From the NCBI RefSeq assembly GCF_036324505.1, contig NC_086354.1:23034207-23098206 (forward strand): a stretch of DNA of 64,000 nucleotides, read 5' to 3'. Below, one piece after another: positions 34,461 through 44,835 of the stretch. Position 1 is the first letter of the stretch. Each line of letters starts with the position of its first letter. The notes under the pieces were generated by a model. It searched no databases, was not told the origin of the DNA, and was given only the letters and a program-made list of their open reading frames with translations. Position numbers and translations under genes: made by a program. Source of the stretch: Eleginops maclovinus (taxonomy: Eukaryota; Chordata; Actinopteri; Perciformes; Eleginopidae).

Positions 34461-34775
34461 AGGGGGAAATAAATGATTGAGAGTCATGTCGTTTAGATAC
34501 AAGGAAATGTATTTGGCTACAATTGGTCTGATGTTTCATTCAAATGTAATAGCTAGACCCTTTTGTTTTTTACGAACAAGAAGCAGAATAGGCCAAATTA
34601 AGAGGTGGATAATCCAACTGTGATCCTCAGCTCTCTACAGAACGCACCACAGCAGTCCAGAACTCAACAAGCATTTTTCAAATCAAAGCATCAAGTGGTT
34701 GTCGAGTCCAATAAACACAGTTTGAATTCATCGTGGAAACCCTTATTGTGCAGGTTTGCTGTACATAAAGTCAAC
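34461..34775 (+). other. Presumed 5' untranslated / leader region of the nested gene
   Basis: Lies between the repeat and the ATG. It contains an inverted CCAAT (attgg near 34522) and an acceptor-like ttgtgcag before 34754. The in-frame region from 34605 has no ATG. The transcription start was not located. Confidence 0.35.
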
Positions 34776-34955
34776 ATGTCTCAGGGAGAGTCGGACGTCC
34801 AGTCAGACGAGAGCGACTGTAAGATGTGGAAGGACTTCAGTGATGACGAGAAATGTGACGACGGAGAGTCCAATTACCTGGACATGGTCCACCTGCACAA
34901 CAATCTGATGCGCTTTGAATACATCTACCACAACAATGCTTGGATGGACTCAGTG
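34776..34955 (+). CDS. Nested novel gene, coding exon 1 (acidic N-terminus)
   Basis: This is the first coding exon (60 codons) of a small gene lying antisense inside pard3 intron 1. The start is the first in-frame ATG and has A at -3 (caacATG). The frame stays open upstream to about 34605, but only through a GTG codon, so no longer ATG-started form exists there. The product begins MSQGESDVQSDESD and is strongly acidic (DFSDDEKCDDGES). It then has a less acidic patch with aromatic residues (LMRFEYIYHNNAWMDSV). The exon ends GACTCAGTG followed by gtaggg, in phase 0. A possible acceptor (ttgtgcag) at about 34743-34753 could mean an extra 5'UTR exon lies upstream. I do not recognise the family, there is no signal peptide, and no function can be assigned. 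Confidence 0.72.
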
Positions 34956-35074
34956 GTAGGGCAGCTAATGATTATTCTTAATAGATTTTTATCTATATAT
35001 CAAGTATTTTTCTGAGTTTGACCATTATTAATCGGTGTTTAGAGGCAAACTGATGTCTTAAAACTGATTTTCAG
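34956..35074 (+). other. Intron of the nested gene
   Basis: A 119-bp GT-AG intron with donor gtaggg, AT-rich interior, branch-like aaactgat and acceptor attttcag. Short introns like this are usual in fish. It joins two exons that are both in phase 0. Its presence argues against the locus being a processed retrocopy. Confidence 0.72.
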
Positions 35075-35620
35075 GCGACGGAGGAAGAAGATAATGGGGA
35101 AAGCTTCGACTTTGACTATTTGGCCGCAGAGATTGCTCAAATGCGAGCCGACAATGAAAGATTGCTTTCCGAGATAGCTGAGATCAGAGGACAAATCAGC
35201 AGGCTCATGGCAAGCTTTTCCTCCTCATCTTCCTCCAGTTCTGAAGAAGCAAGGCCCATCTCTTCCTCCAGTTCTGAAGAAGCAAGCCCCATCTCTTCCT
35301 CCAGTTCTGAAGAAGCAAGCCCCATCTCTTCCTCCAGTTCTGAAGAAGCAAACCCCACATCTTCCACCAGTTCTGAAGACGTAAGCCCCAAATCTTCCTC
35401 CAATTCTGAAGAAGTAAGCCCCACATCTTCCTCCATTTCTGAAGAACTAAGCCCCACATCTTCCTCCAGTTCCTCGTCAGACTCCGACGGCGCCTCCTCT
35501 CCATCTTCCGACACATATCACTTGGTTGGAGCTGTCCACGAATGGGATGCTTGCCAGATCAATGAGGAGCTCGTCACCACATCTTCCAGTTCCTCTTCGG
35601 ACTCGGATGATAAGGATTGA
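35075..35620 (+). CDS. Nested novel gene, coding exon 2 (coiled coil and Ser/Glu repeats)
   Basis: This exon gives residues 61-241 and the stop codon. It begins ATEEEDNGESFDFD. Residues 75-105 (YLAAEIAQMRADNERLL onward) form a short amphipathic coiled-coil-like helix. Residues 112-188 are seven tandem 11-residue units of the type SSSSSEEASPI, encoded by 33-bp DNA repeats. A tail follows with further Ser runs, an ordered-looking patch (TYHLVGAVHEWDACQINEEL) and the acidic end SSSSSSDSDDKD. The many Ser-x-x-Glu/Asp sites resemble casein kinase 2 substrates, and the composition recalls acidic chaperone or nuclear proteins, but this is inference only. There is no signal peptide, which argues against a secreted casein-like phosphoprotein. 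The frame is open for 181 codons after the splice. A protein-wide homology search would decide whether this is a fish-specific family. Confidence 0.72.
   Translation, partial: ATEEEDNGESFDFDYLAAEIAQMRADNERLLSEIAEIRGQISRLMASFSSSSSSSSEEARPISSSSSEEASPISSSSSEEASPISSSSSEEANPTSSTSSEDVSPKSSSNSEEVSPTSSSISEELSPTSSSSSSSDSDGASSPSSDTYHLVGAVHEWDACQINEELVTTSSSSSSDSDDKD
35228..35458 (+). repeat. Coding 33-bp minisatellite, 7 units
   Basis: Seven head-to-tail 33-bp units keep the reading frame. The first three or four are nearly identical (SSSSSEEA then R/S/N-P-I/T). The last three have drifted (SSTSSEDVSPK, SSSNSEEVSPT, SSSISEELSPT). The Ser and Glu-Glu/Asp positions are best kept while the linker varies. 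Copy number is likely to vary between individuals. Confidence 0.9.
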
Positions 35621-35683
35621 CAGATGATGGATGCAGACTTTTCGTTAGAGAGAGGCTAAGGGTTATACTGTGAGCAAACTACC

Positions 35684-35689
35684 AATAAA
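35684..35689 (+). terminator. Polyadenylation signal of the nested gene
   Basis: A canonical AATAAA 64 bp after the TGA stop, in ctaccaataaagaactgt. It supports a short 3'UTR ending near 35700-35710. Confidence 0.6.
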
Positions 35690-35709
35690 GAACTGTAAGT
35701 TTAAGCAAA

Positions 35710-36180
35710 ATAGTTTCATTTTCCAGAAGAACTTGGTCAATCCAATGGTGCGTTTGACAAAAAAGGTCCAATTTGTTGGTATATTTTCAGCCACTGAGCC
35801 CCAGGGTTTGTTTCCAACCATTTCCAATGAGGAGAAAGCTAATGCCATGGCATGCAACCACTTAAAGATCGCTCCAAGCGCTTCGAGTTAAAGATATTTT
35901 TATCTGTTCATTATAGCGCTGGTGACGTCCCTGTAATCATCAGAAGAGAAGATTGGGTTTTTGGTCTGTTCTTTGAGACGGAAACTATCATATCAAAGAC
36001 AGAAAAGGCTGGATCCTGGATGTTTCAGCTGGTGAGTATTATACTTTTGTCACCATATGCCATCTTCCTTGTAGCTCCACGGAGCGCTGAAGCTTTATCT
36101 TTAAAAAAAAAGCGTGGGAGCAAGCATCTTCCAATTGGTTTTCAAGGTAAAAAACAATGGAAAACAAATATAAAGTAGCC
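35710..36180 (+). other. Open but unrecognised stretch after the nested gene
   Basis: Two plus-strand frames are open in succession (35670-35891 and 35852-36178). One contains VPVIIRREDWVFGLFFETET before a good donor-like cagctggtgagt at about 36029. Nothing known is recognised. It may be an untranslated tail, a degraded gene piece or chance. Confidence 0.25.
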
Positions 36181-38406
36181 CTGTAAAGTAGAAAATAAAG
36201 GCAAGGGGGCAAAGCTAGTTTGTGTTACAAAAAGAGCCAATGTGTGGCCTCTTCCCAGCGCCATTCTGCCAGGAAAAGACGCTTTGTGGATTCATTTATT
36301 AACTTCATTCATTGTAAATCTACAGCCTTTTTAAACCTGCCAAACCTGCAATATACCTTTTTCCTCATTCACCTTTTAATCATTCATCCCTTTCTTTCTC
36401 AAGATCTCTTACCATCCTGTTCTATTTCTGTCTCACACTCTTCCTCCCCCTCCACATCCTTATAAAACTTTAACAAAATGCTGTCCTACACTTGACACTA
36501 ACTAAGGGGTTGTTTCATATTCAAAAGCGCTGCAGTGCGGTATAGGTTTTCATATCCCGACACACTCAAGGTGTACATGAAGCCCAAAGACCATTAAATA
36601 TCTTCACCATTTACAGGTCAGAAATTCAGTATTTCAGAAGGATATGAACACTGATATGCTCCAGTGTCCAAATAATGGATTAACTATAGGATGTTTGGTG
36701 CTGAAACATAAATAGCCATGCAGTGTTTTCTCTCTGGGAATCGTTTGCATATCTATCCAGCTCAATATAACTGTGTAGTGCTACCTACTGCAGCATCCCC
36801 TCCCCTGCAATTCTTGACATGGGCGATGCAGAAATCACAGCAAAGATCTGAAGGAATACTTAAGAGATTGTGGATTTAGGGTTTACAGAAGGGACGCTTT
36901 TTATGTTACACCAAGGCCAGGTGGAGGCTGAGGGAGGGAGGAAGTCACTTAAGGAAAATGTGATGGTGGAATCTGCTCCAATTAAGACACTTAACTGAAG
37001 TGCTTTAAAGTCAAACACACAGATTTATCCTCACAGCAGGCGGCCCTAAAGAACAATGGATTAGGAACACACAGTCGGCTTATTGTCACGCCACAAGTGC
37101 ATGTGGTGATGCACAACTTCTTATATGTGAAATGGTACATTTTATGAGGAAAATATCTGTACTGGTGCTTGTTTAACTCAAGGGTCGATACCCACAGCAT
37201 CAGTGTTTTCCTTCTAAGCACATTTAACAGCGCAGGTAAATTAATTTTAAAAAGAGCTTTGAGATGTTTGCTCCTTAGATCTTCACCAAATTGGGGATAA
37301 ATGGGCAGTTTTTAACCACAAAATGATGTAATCATACATCCTTTCGAAAGTTAAAGTTATCTTTTTTAGCAAAAACAAGAAAATCAAAGACTTATTCAGG
37401 TAGAGTTTCATCATCTTAACCTCACATTTCAAGCCTGACGTCAATATGTGAGGTTCAAGGTTCAAAATAAGGCTCAGTTTGATCCTTAAATGAGCAACAA
37501 AAATCATACTGCTCCGATCTACCAATGCTGTTTAACCAGAGGTGAAATAAAGTCATCGCTTTGTTAGTCATCATCTTGATTAAAGAGTCCTGTGTAAGGT
37601 CCTGAAAAGGTCATGCGACTGGAGGCCACTGCTTCCAAAACACAAGTTAGAAATACTCACAGGATAACAGAAAGAAACCCTAAAATCAAAACTCAAACAA
37701 AGATTCAAACTATTTCCACAATACAAAATAAATGTTTGAAGAAGATTGTAAGAAAGCTCTCCATCCATAACATCCATTAGCTGTAGTAGTAGCTACTTAA
37801 GGCGCTGCTTCTGTAACTAAAGTCCTGACTTTGAATTCCCAAGGTGAAGTTGAAGAGGTAAGTAAATACACAGCAGCAGAGAGACTTCAAATGGCACGTT
37901 TACTTTTTGATGAAATGAAAATCCATGATGTCAGCATGAGATTTGATGAGGTAATGCAGCCTTACAAAAAAGACCGCTCTCTCTGTGCTGTGTGTAATGC
38001 AGCCCAGGTGTGACTGAAAATAAGAAGCTGCTGGAGAAAAGGCAGTGAACCCTCCCTGAGTAAATAAAGGGTAAACACTACTTGTTTCCTCAAGGGCTTA
38101 GAGAATTAGTGGAAAAAAAAGCCGAGAACTTTTGAAAAATCACAACATGAGTAATCACTCTGTCATGTATTCAAACAGAGAATACCTGACGCTCTATCTT
38201 TAAATCCTCCTTTAATCTCTTTGTGATGTTCGGATGTGTGCACAGGGCTACACGCTGCACATGACCTCCACTGCAGGGTCACAGCGAGGAACAAAGGACC
38301 CTTTCATTCAGGTACAAATGACCCCAGTGAAGAGAGAGGAGGAAATTGGAAAATGCCATTCAAGTGCTCGGTGATGGGTAAACACACACTGATTTCTGTA
38401 CCGAGG
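36181..38406. other. Gene-free intron stretch
   Basis: Unique-looking DNA. Short frames such as 37831-38013 have no support. Nothing recognised. Confidence 0.5.
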
Positions 38407-38414
38407 CAGATGTA

Positions 38415-39610
38415 CAGAGGTGGGAAGAAGAACATTTACTCAAGTACAACTTGCATGTTGAGGTATTCTTTTTTAATGCTACTTTTCCTCCACTACATGT
38501 ATTAACACCTTTAGTTGCTAGGCAGATTAGGATGAGTGATGGTAAATATAATCTCCCTTAAATCAGACTGTAGTTCACCTGCAGTAAATCCAGCAGCTAC
38601 CCTGCAGTATACAAAGCCATTCAAACTAGCTGCACCTTTACCAGCTCTGAGAACACTTTACTGATCAATCATTATAAAACATATCAGAGATATTATTCTG
38701 AAATGGACCAATCAGACAATGACTACTTTTACTGTCGCTACTTTAAGTACATTTAGAGGAGAGTACTTTCTACTTTCACTAGAGGAACATTTAGAATACT
38801 TTTACGGTGACAGAGTATTCCTACACTCTGGTACTTCTACTTTACTCAAGTACAAGACCTGAGTACTTCTACTTTACTCAAGTACAAGATCTGAGTACTT
38901 CTACTTTACTCAAGTACAAGACCTGAGTACTTCTACTTTACTCAAATACAAGACCTGAGTACTTCTACTTTTACTCAAGTACAAGATCTGAGTACTTCTA
39001 CTTTACTCAAGTACAAGATCTGAGTACTTCTACTTTACTCAAGTACAAGACCTGAGTACTTCTACTTTACTCAAGTACAAGATCTGAGTACTTCTACTTT
39101 ACTCAAGTACAAGACCTGAGTACTTCTACTTTACTCAAGTACAAGATCTGAGTACTTCTACTTTACTCAAGTACAAGATCTGAGTACTTCTACTTTACTC
39201 AAGTACAAGACCTGAGTACTTCTACTTTACTCAAGTACAAGATCTGAGTACTTCTACTTTACTCAAGTACAAGATCTGAGTACTTCTACTTTACTCAAGT
39301 ACAAGATCTGAGTACTTCTACTTTACTCAAAAACAAGATCTGAGTACTTCTACTTTACTCAAATACAAGATCTAGTTTTACTTAAGTACAAGATCTGAGT
39401 ACTTCTAATTTTAGTCAAGTACAAGATCTGAGTACTTCTACTTTACTCAAGTACAAGATCTGAGTACTTCTACTTTACTCAAGTACAAGACCTGAGTACT
39501 TCTACTTTACTCAAGTACAAGATCTGAGTACTTCTACTTTACTCAAATACAAGATCTGAGTACTTCTACTTTTACTTAAGTACAAGATCTGAGTACTTCT
39601 TCTACCTCTG
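38415..39610 (+). mobile_element. hAT-type MITE enlarged by an internal minisatellite
   Basis: Starts CAGAGGTGGGAAGAAG and ends CTTCTTCTACCTCTG, inverted repeats of each other apart from a few bases. It is flanked by cagatgta (38407-38414) and cagatgtg (39611-39618), a 7/8 match to an 8-bp target-site duplication. A CAG start plus 8-bp duplication is the hAT pattern. The left 415 bp has words typical of a fish family (acttttcctccactacat, tttactcaagtac). There is no transposase frame. The remainder is a 32-bp tandem array. Confidence 0.8.
38829..39600 (+). repeat. 32-bp minisatellite, ~24 units
   Basis: The unit is gagtacttctactttactc plus aagtacaagatct. Spacing of 32 bp was checked at 38861, 38893 and 38925. 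Each unit carries complementary ends GTACTT and AAGTAC, so each can fold back. Units differ mainly at gaCct versus gaTct. The T form creates AGATCT and dominates the right half. Confidence 0.95.
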
Positions 39611-39659
39611 CAGATGTGTCAGGGTGGCAAGGAGGAACTACAAGATCGTGTGGATCGTA

Positions 39660-39840
39660 GGATTTAGGAGCAAAAAAACTATTTGAGACGAAGTACTATA
39701 CTTAAGTAAAACAATTGAGGTACTTTACTTGAGTTATTTAAAAAAATAACATTTTGTAGGTAAATGTTGTACTTTTTACTGCACTACATTTATTTTACAG
39801 ATTTAGTTCCTAGTTTCTCTGCAGAATTAGATTACACATA
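39660..39840 (+). repeat. Second fragment of the same MITE family
   Basis: The words gtactatacttaagtaaaac, gaggtactttacttgagtt and tactttttactgcactacat match the family's internal sequence. It lies just outside the target-site duplication of the 38415 copy, so it is an older neighbouring insertion. Confidence 0.55.
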
Positions 39841-40155
39841 CAAAATATACATCAATTAATACATTATTCTATGTTATCACAGGTGAAGCTAGCCTGTATG
39901 TGAAATCATTTAAATAAACCTCACTTTTGTGCAACATTTAAGTTATAAACACATGAATGGTCAAGGTATAAAAACGTGAACTCTTTTTACTGAAACCTTT
40001 CTTAAAACCAAACACGTCGTCTTCGTAACACATAACATATTCTGAGGCAGCCTCCTCTCTCCTCACTGGCTGTTTCTGTGTCCCTCTCATTGAAACCTCT
40101 CACCCCGCCCTTCAATCCAGACTGAATATTAATACCTAAGGACTGCAGCCTTTGA

Positions 40156-40156
<1 letters not shown>
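39841..40156. other. Short unique stretch
   Basis: AT-rich. Nothing recognised. Confidence 0.5.

Positions 40157-40199
<43 letters not shown>
40157..40199 (+). repeat. (CA)21 microsatellite
   Basis: Pure 43-bp CA array. Confidence 0.97.
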
Positions 40200-40200
<1 letters not shown>

Positions 40201-40630
40201 AGGACGGGCGGCTGTTCATTCTGCAGAGTAAATAGACTGGCAGCGGTCCAGACACTTGAATACCACTTGGCTCTGACATGAGGGAGGAATGCTGGCACTC
40301 CGTTTGGGGTGGAGTGACGCTGATGTAAATGCTGACATCGCTGCCAGATAAACATATTCATCTTTTCAAGTTTCTGGCCTCCAAAGTTTTGATCACATGT
40401 TTTAAACAGACTGGAAAAATTCAACCAAAACAGGAAGACATGTAGTTTAAATAAAATCAGTGTAGTTTTTTAAAGTCAAGCAGTCAACGCCAAATAACAG
40501 ATTTGAAAAGTGGGTTCATAAATATAAAAGGTATTTCTATTATCTTTTTAAACAGTACGATGTTTTCTAACTTGAGCAAATATTAGACATCATGTCATTG
40601 ACCCTGTAGTGAAATTATTTGATAGAGCTG
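40200..40630. other. Gene-free intron stretch
   Basis: Unique-looking DNA. Nothing recognised. Confidence 0.5.
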
Positions 40631-41045
40631 CAGGGTTTTCCTACAAAAATATAGCATGATGGCGCTAACGTTACTAAGCCCCGCCCACTTTTCGGTGAAA
40701 ATCCTGCATCAGAGCTAAGCAGAAAATAATAGTGTCTTCATGTCTTAAAGCTGCCGAGTCATATATTGCACCTCCAACAACAAATAAATCCAGAGCTCCG
40801 GTTTCTTTACTTCCTCTCCAGAAAAAAGGAGAGTAAAAGAAAGGATCAGAAATCTCAGTGTCAGTGTCAGCCTGCTGCCTGCCACTCGTCCCCCGGCAGA
40901 CCCACCGGACATCCATCCCCTATTTATTCTCAGTAAGCTGTCTCTGCCGTCTGACCAGACATCTGACCCCATCTTCATATCTCTGGATTCTTTAAACCCT
41001 TTTTGACCAAAAGAAATATTGTTTTCTGGCATCACTTTAACATTT
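40631..41045 (-). mobile_element. hAT-like non-autonomous element, copy C
   Basis: In reverse orientation to copies A and B. The plus-strand start CAGGGTTTTCCTACAAAAAT is the complement of the family's right end. It passes aagccccgcccacttttcgg and tttacttcctctccagaaaa, and reaches tattgttttctggcatcac. It is the most complete copy, though its far end blurs beyond 41045. Confidence 0.8.
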
Positions 41046-41091
41046 TACGGGGGACTATCAGCAATCTGTCGTTAAAAGGATTGTGCTTTTG

Positions 41092-41200
41092 CAGGTTTTC
41101 CCTTTCCTGTAGTGTGTTATAGGTTTGTGTGCATGTCAACGGTCTGCAAATGCTGAAATGACTGTGTTCTTCCAGAGGGAGTTTCTCTCCCACTCACTCT
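41092..41200 (+). repeat. Fragment of the repeat found upstream of the nested gene
   Basis: ggttttccctttcctgtag then tgtgttataggtttgtgtg aligns with 34108-34170 over about 65 bp. It is truncated on the right. Confidence 0.6.
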
Positions 41201-41737
41201 GTACCTCTCTATCAATCAATCCATCCATGTTTCATCCTTTGATTCAACCTTTCAACTCCACTGATCTCGCTGCCTTTGTCTCATACAGACTGAAACAGAC
41301 CAAACAGAGGGGGGGGGGGAATGAAAACAGAGAGAGGCGCTGGCAGGAGAAAGCACCTCAATGGCACGGAGCCTCAAACAGAACAATGTCACCATTCAGA
41401 GAGAAGTCATATATCTGATCAAAGCAGGCAACCACCCGACAGTTTGAGAAACTAAAAATAGGATAAATTACACCGCCGCCGACAAACCCACATAAAGAAT
41501 AACGCAGGTACGATTAATCTGCACATTGAGCTTCAGCGTGAGAGAAGCACAGAGCTCCTATGAATTACTCATGTGAGGAACAGCATCAAAGGAGAATAAC
41601 CAACAGAAAGCAGCCTGTTAAAGATGCAGCAGAACAAGAGGAGCTCACGTGAGCTGCACAGGGACCACAGCCTAATCAACACGATGAACGATAAACACAG
41701 CAGAGAAATATCTTCAACTACCTACTTCCTGTGCAGG
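41201..41737. other. Gene-free intron stretch
   Basis: Unique-looking DNA with a 9-10 G run at about 41310. Nothing else recognised. Confidence 0.5.
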
Positions 41738-42565
41738 GAGATGCAAGAGAGGATGAGAGGAAGACAAGGGAGGAAAAGAGGAAGATAGGATTAAGAGGGT
41801 GGAGAGGTAGAGTGAGGATTGAATGAGAAAGAGAGGGAGAGGAAAACAGAGGGTTGATACAGGAAGACAGGGAGAAAGGTCGAGACAAGAGGGGGTAGAT
41901 GGGAAGAAAAGAGGGAGAGAGGAAGGAAGGGTGAGTAGAAGAGAGGTAAACAAGAAGAGGAGAGGAAGAGAGGGGAAGAGAGAAGAGAAGGGGAAGAAAG
42001 ATGAAAATAACGGAGGAAGTGTGGGGAAGGGAGGATGAGAGAAGGAAAGAGGAAGAGAGGATGGAGAGGAAGAGAAGAATGGATGAAGAGAGGATGGAGA
42101 TCGCAAGAAAGGAATGAAGGACAAGAAGAAAGAAAGAGGTAGAGAAAAATAAAGGAGGAAAATTACAGAGGAAGTGTGGGGAAAAGAGAGAAAGAGGAGG
42201 AGAGGATTGAGAGGAAGAGAAGGAAAGAGGAAGAGAGAGAAACCGGAAGAAAGGATGGAGAGGAAAATAGGGAAAGGTGAAGACAGGATGGAGAGGGAGA
42301 GATGGAAAGAGGAAGGGAAGATGAGAGGAAGAGAGGATGGAGAGGAAAATAGGGAAAGATGAAGAGGAAAGGGGGATGGAGAAGAAGAGAAGGAAAGATG
42401 GAGAGGAGAGAGGAAGGGAGGATGGAGAGGAAGAGAAGGAAAGATGGAGAGGAGAGAGGAAAGGAGGATGGAGAGGAAGAGAAGGAAAGATGGAGAGGAG
42501 AGAGGAAAGGAGGATGGAGAGGAAGAGAAGGAAAGATGGAGAGGAGAGAGGAAGGGAGGATGGAT
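41738..42565 (+). repeat. ~830-bp polypurine tract
   Basis: The plus strand is almost entirely A and G (agagagg, gaagagaag, gatggag words), with rare T and very rare C. The minus strand gives a spurious 286-codon Ser/Pro/Leu/Phe-rich frame. Such tracts can form triplex (H-DNA) and stall replication. Confidence 0.95.
42375..42562 (+). repeat. 46-bp tandem repeat inside the polypurine tract
   Basis: gatggagaggaagagaagg recurs at 42375 (with one change), 42421, 42467 and 42513, exactly 46 bp apart. This shows the tract grew partly by tandem duplication. Confidence 0.92.
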
Positions 42566-43645
42566 GGATATAAAGCAAAATACTTTTTACTTTTTCAAAA
42601 ACACTTCATTTTAATATTTGGCAAATCAGCAATGTCTTTCAGTAAAGTGCTTGTGTGACAATGTCCTCATAGCACCAGTGGATGTTCTTAAAAGTATCTA
42701 AAAGAACAGGATGGAGGTAGGGTGGGAAAAGGAAGAGAGGATGAAGAGGACATCCTGGTTTACAGGAGAGGAAGAGAGGGAGTTATGAGCCAGCAGCCTC
42801 GGGACACTCTGAGTCATCTAATGGATATTTCATTAAGCAATTACTGTTTCTTCTCCTCTAGCTCTACACATAAACATGGATTACATCATAGTCATGTGGG
42901 GCTTTCAGAGCCTCCCATTGGCTGATGAGACCAAACTTCAATCTTATAGTAACATAATAATCTTTTAATTTAGTCGTGAACATTTTTGCTGTTTTTTCAG
43001 ACGCAAAAGGGTCTTTAAAAGATGTCAGTGATGGTTATCCTACTGGTCCAGGGAGCCAGTGGTCTTAACATCACATAAACATGGATAGAAACCTTCAGCT
43101 TGAGCTCGTTCACACGTCTAAAATGGGTCTGTGATGCCAAATTGCGAGCCTGTGTCATCCAAAAACACAATGACGTGCTTTTATAAATGAATTTGCACTC
43201 CGTCCCGGTGGCAGGATTAAGCGGCTTAGTGGAGATGAAGCATTTGGGATCGACTGTTTAACACAATGTTTCCCACGGTGACCTTCACACAGGTTGTATG
43301 TTAACTAGCTGATATTGAAAACCAATAAAAGTCAGAGTCACAACGGTGTGTGTTCTCACCAAACACTGGGCGGGAACAGATAAGAGCGAAAAGGGTTAAG
43401 AGAGGATTCAAGCTACTTTCATTCTGTTTCTGAAAGGGCAGCTGTTGATGCCCCTCTATTTAACCAAGAGACGTGTAAATATCAATTATTTATTAAATGG
43501 ATGTATATTTTGACCGCATGATTGCCACAAGATACCAAGAGGTTTTCCTTTCTTAGCATGGTCATAAAGACTGCACAAATAACCACTGAAACTGCATTAT
43601 AAACTAGTGCAAAATTGGTGAAAATATCTGAATGAAGCAGGGGAT
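42566..43645. other. Gene-free intron stretch
   Basis: Unique-looking DNA. Nothing recognised. Confidence 0.5.
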
Positions 43646-43830
43646 TTTCCTGAAAAATACAGTATGAGGGAGCTGACGTCGAACGCTGTATTTGACACAA
43701 TTTGTTCATCTTTTTGGAGTCCTTATACAGTTTTTCACGAACAGAAATATTGTTTTCTGGCATCACTTTAACATTTACACAAGGAAAATCTGCGTTTCGG
43801 TTTGAGGGCGCACACCGACAGTAAACCCTG
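43646..43830 (-). mobile_element. hAT-like non-autonomous element, copy D (short variant)
   Basis: On the minus strand it starts CAGGGTTTACTGTCGGTG, shares gcgccctcaaacc with copy A and gtgatgccagaaaacaata with A and C. It then has a different interior and ends with a version of the family's right end (tactgtatttttcaggaaaa). It is an internally deleted or recombined relative. Confidence 0.65.
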
Positions 43831-44820
43831 AGTTTTATGGAGATGTCCACACACTTTACTCTACAGACGTAGCAAAATATCCTTGTTTGGTACAGATTAT
43901 GAAACCATGCCATCACCATGATCATTGAAACATATGTTTCTCTAATGATCAAGAGAAGAGAAGAAGAAGGAGCTTCACAAAAAAGATTCACACTGCCCAC
44001 AACACAGCAAAAAAAACGGGGCTATATTTGGCGCTTCCATTAGCTAGAACACTTTTGGGAAACAATTTTCTAATCGCCTAATGTTTACAAATGAGCGCCT
44101 TCTTATCAGAGAAACGGCTCACTTTCATTCCATTAGAGACATACTTACCAGCTCTCACTCACTGAGTGTTTTTGGGCTGCAGTTCAAACCATAACAAGGT
44201 CAATGTTGGTCTGGGTGCAAACACTCCAGGGTGCTGGTTTTGGTGTAAGCGGCAGGTGAGAGGTCTAATACATAAAGACAGTTCAGAAAGACAGGCGGAA
44301 ATGTTCCTAACAAGTATTAAATTGTCTGTCATTATGATGTCAAATGTAATAATCCCCGCCTGTCCAAACACTGAAAATTACAGTGTATGTTGATGTGTTT
44401 GGCAAAGGTTTGCTTTGAAAAACTGCCCGGCAACAGGAAACTGTGGCTATTAGAGAGACTGGATTAGACTTTCTAGAAATCAGGAATAAACTTAGTAGGA
44501 AATATTTTTGCTTTAACGTATTCCTCTGTGTAAAGAAACTCTTATAGTCAGAACAGGAAACCTCAGCTGTAACTGCAATTGCATCCAATGGGAAAAAATC
44601 CAGCACAAAATGACCAAAACAGAGTTTCCAGACAAAGACAACGTAGAAAAGTTTGGTTTCCTCGAATGGGGTCAGTCTGGGAGTAAAAAGGCGAGGTGAA
44701 TTGAAGACACACGTCGGAGAGGCGTCTACAGTTACAGCAGCTGTCAGCCGGCCAACGCTCGCCCCTGAACCAACTGCTCTCGATCCTTCAACAACAAGGA
44801 TAGAATTCAAGACCAAGCGA
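43831..44820. other. Gene-free intron stretch
   Basis: The 220-codon minus frame (44340-45002) has no recognisable domains and crosses a G homopolymer. No gene is supported. Confidence 0.45.
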
Positions 44821-44835
44821 GGGGGGGGGGGGGGG
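44821..44835 (+). repeat. 15-G homopolymer
   Basis: Uninterrupted G15. Other long G runs lie at 48557-48567, 51607-51619, 58470-58481 and 59865-59876. Confidence 0.95.

Noticed and set aside
34605..34775. Longer N-terminus for the nested gene
   Set aside because: The upstream frame starts only at GTG. The first ATG is at 34776, and an acceptor-like site lies between.
35137..35516. Acidic or Trp/Arg-rich repeat frames on the minus strand
   Set aside because: Mirror frames of the 33-bp coding repeat. The plus frame alone has splice sites, an ATG and a poly(A) signal.
38829..39600. CRISPR-like regular array
   Set aside because: The units are contiguous with no unique spacers, and the genome is vertebrate. 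It is a minisatellite.
41718..42578. 286-codon minus-strand frame rich in Ser, Pro, Leu and Phe
   Set aside because: It is the pyrimidine strand of the polypurine tract. Any frame there is open by composition, and no domain is visible.
43482..44000. 172-codon minus-strand frame
   Set aside because: It overlaps hAT-like copy D and is not kept in the related copies.
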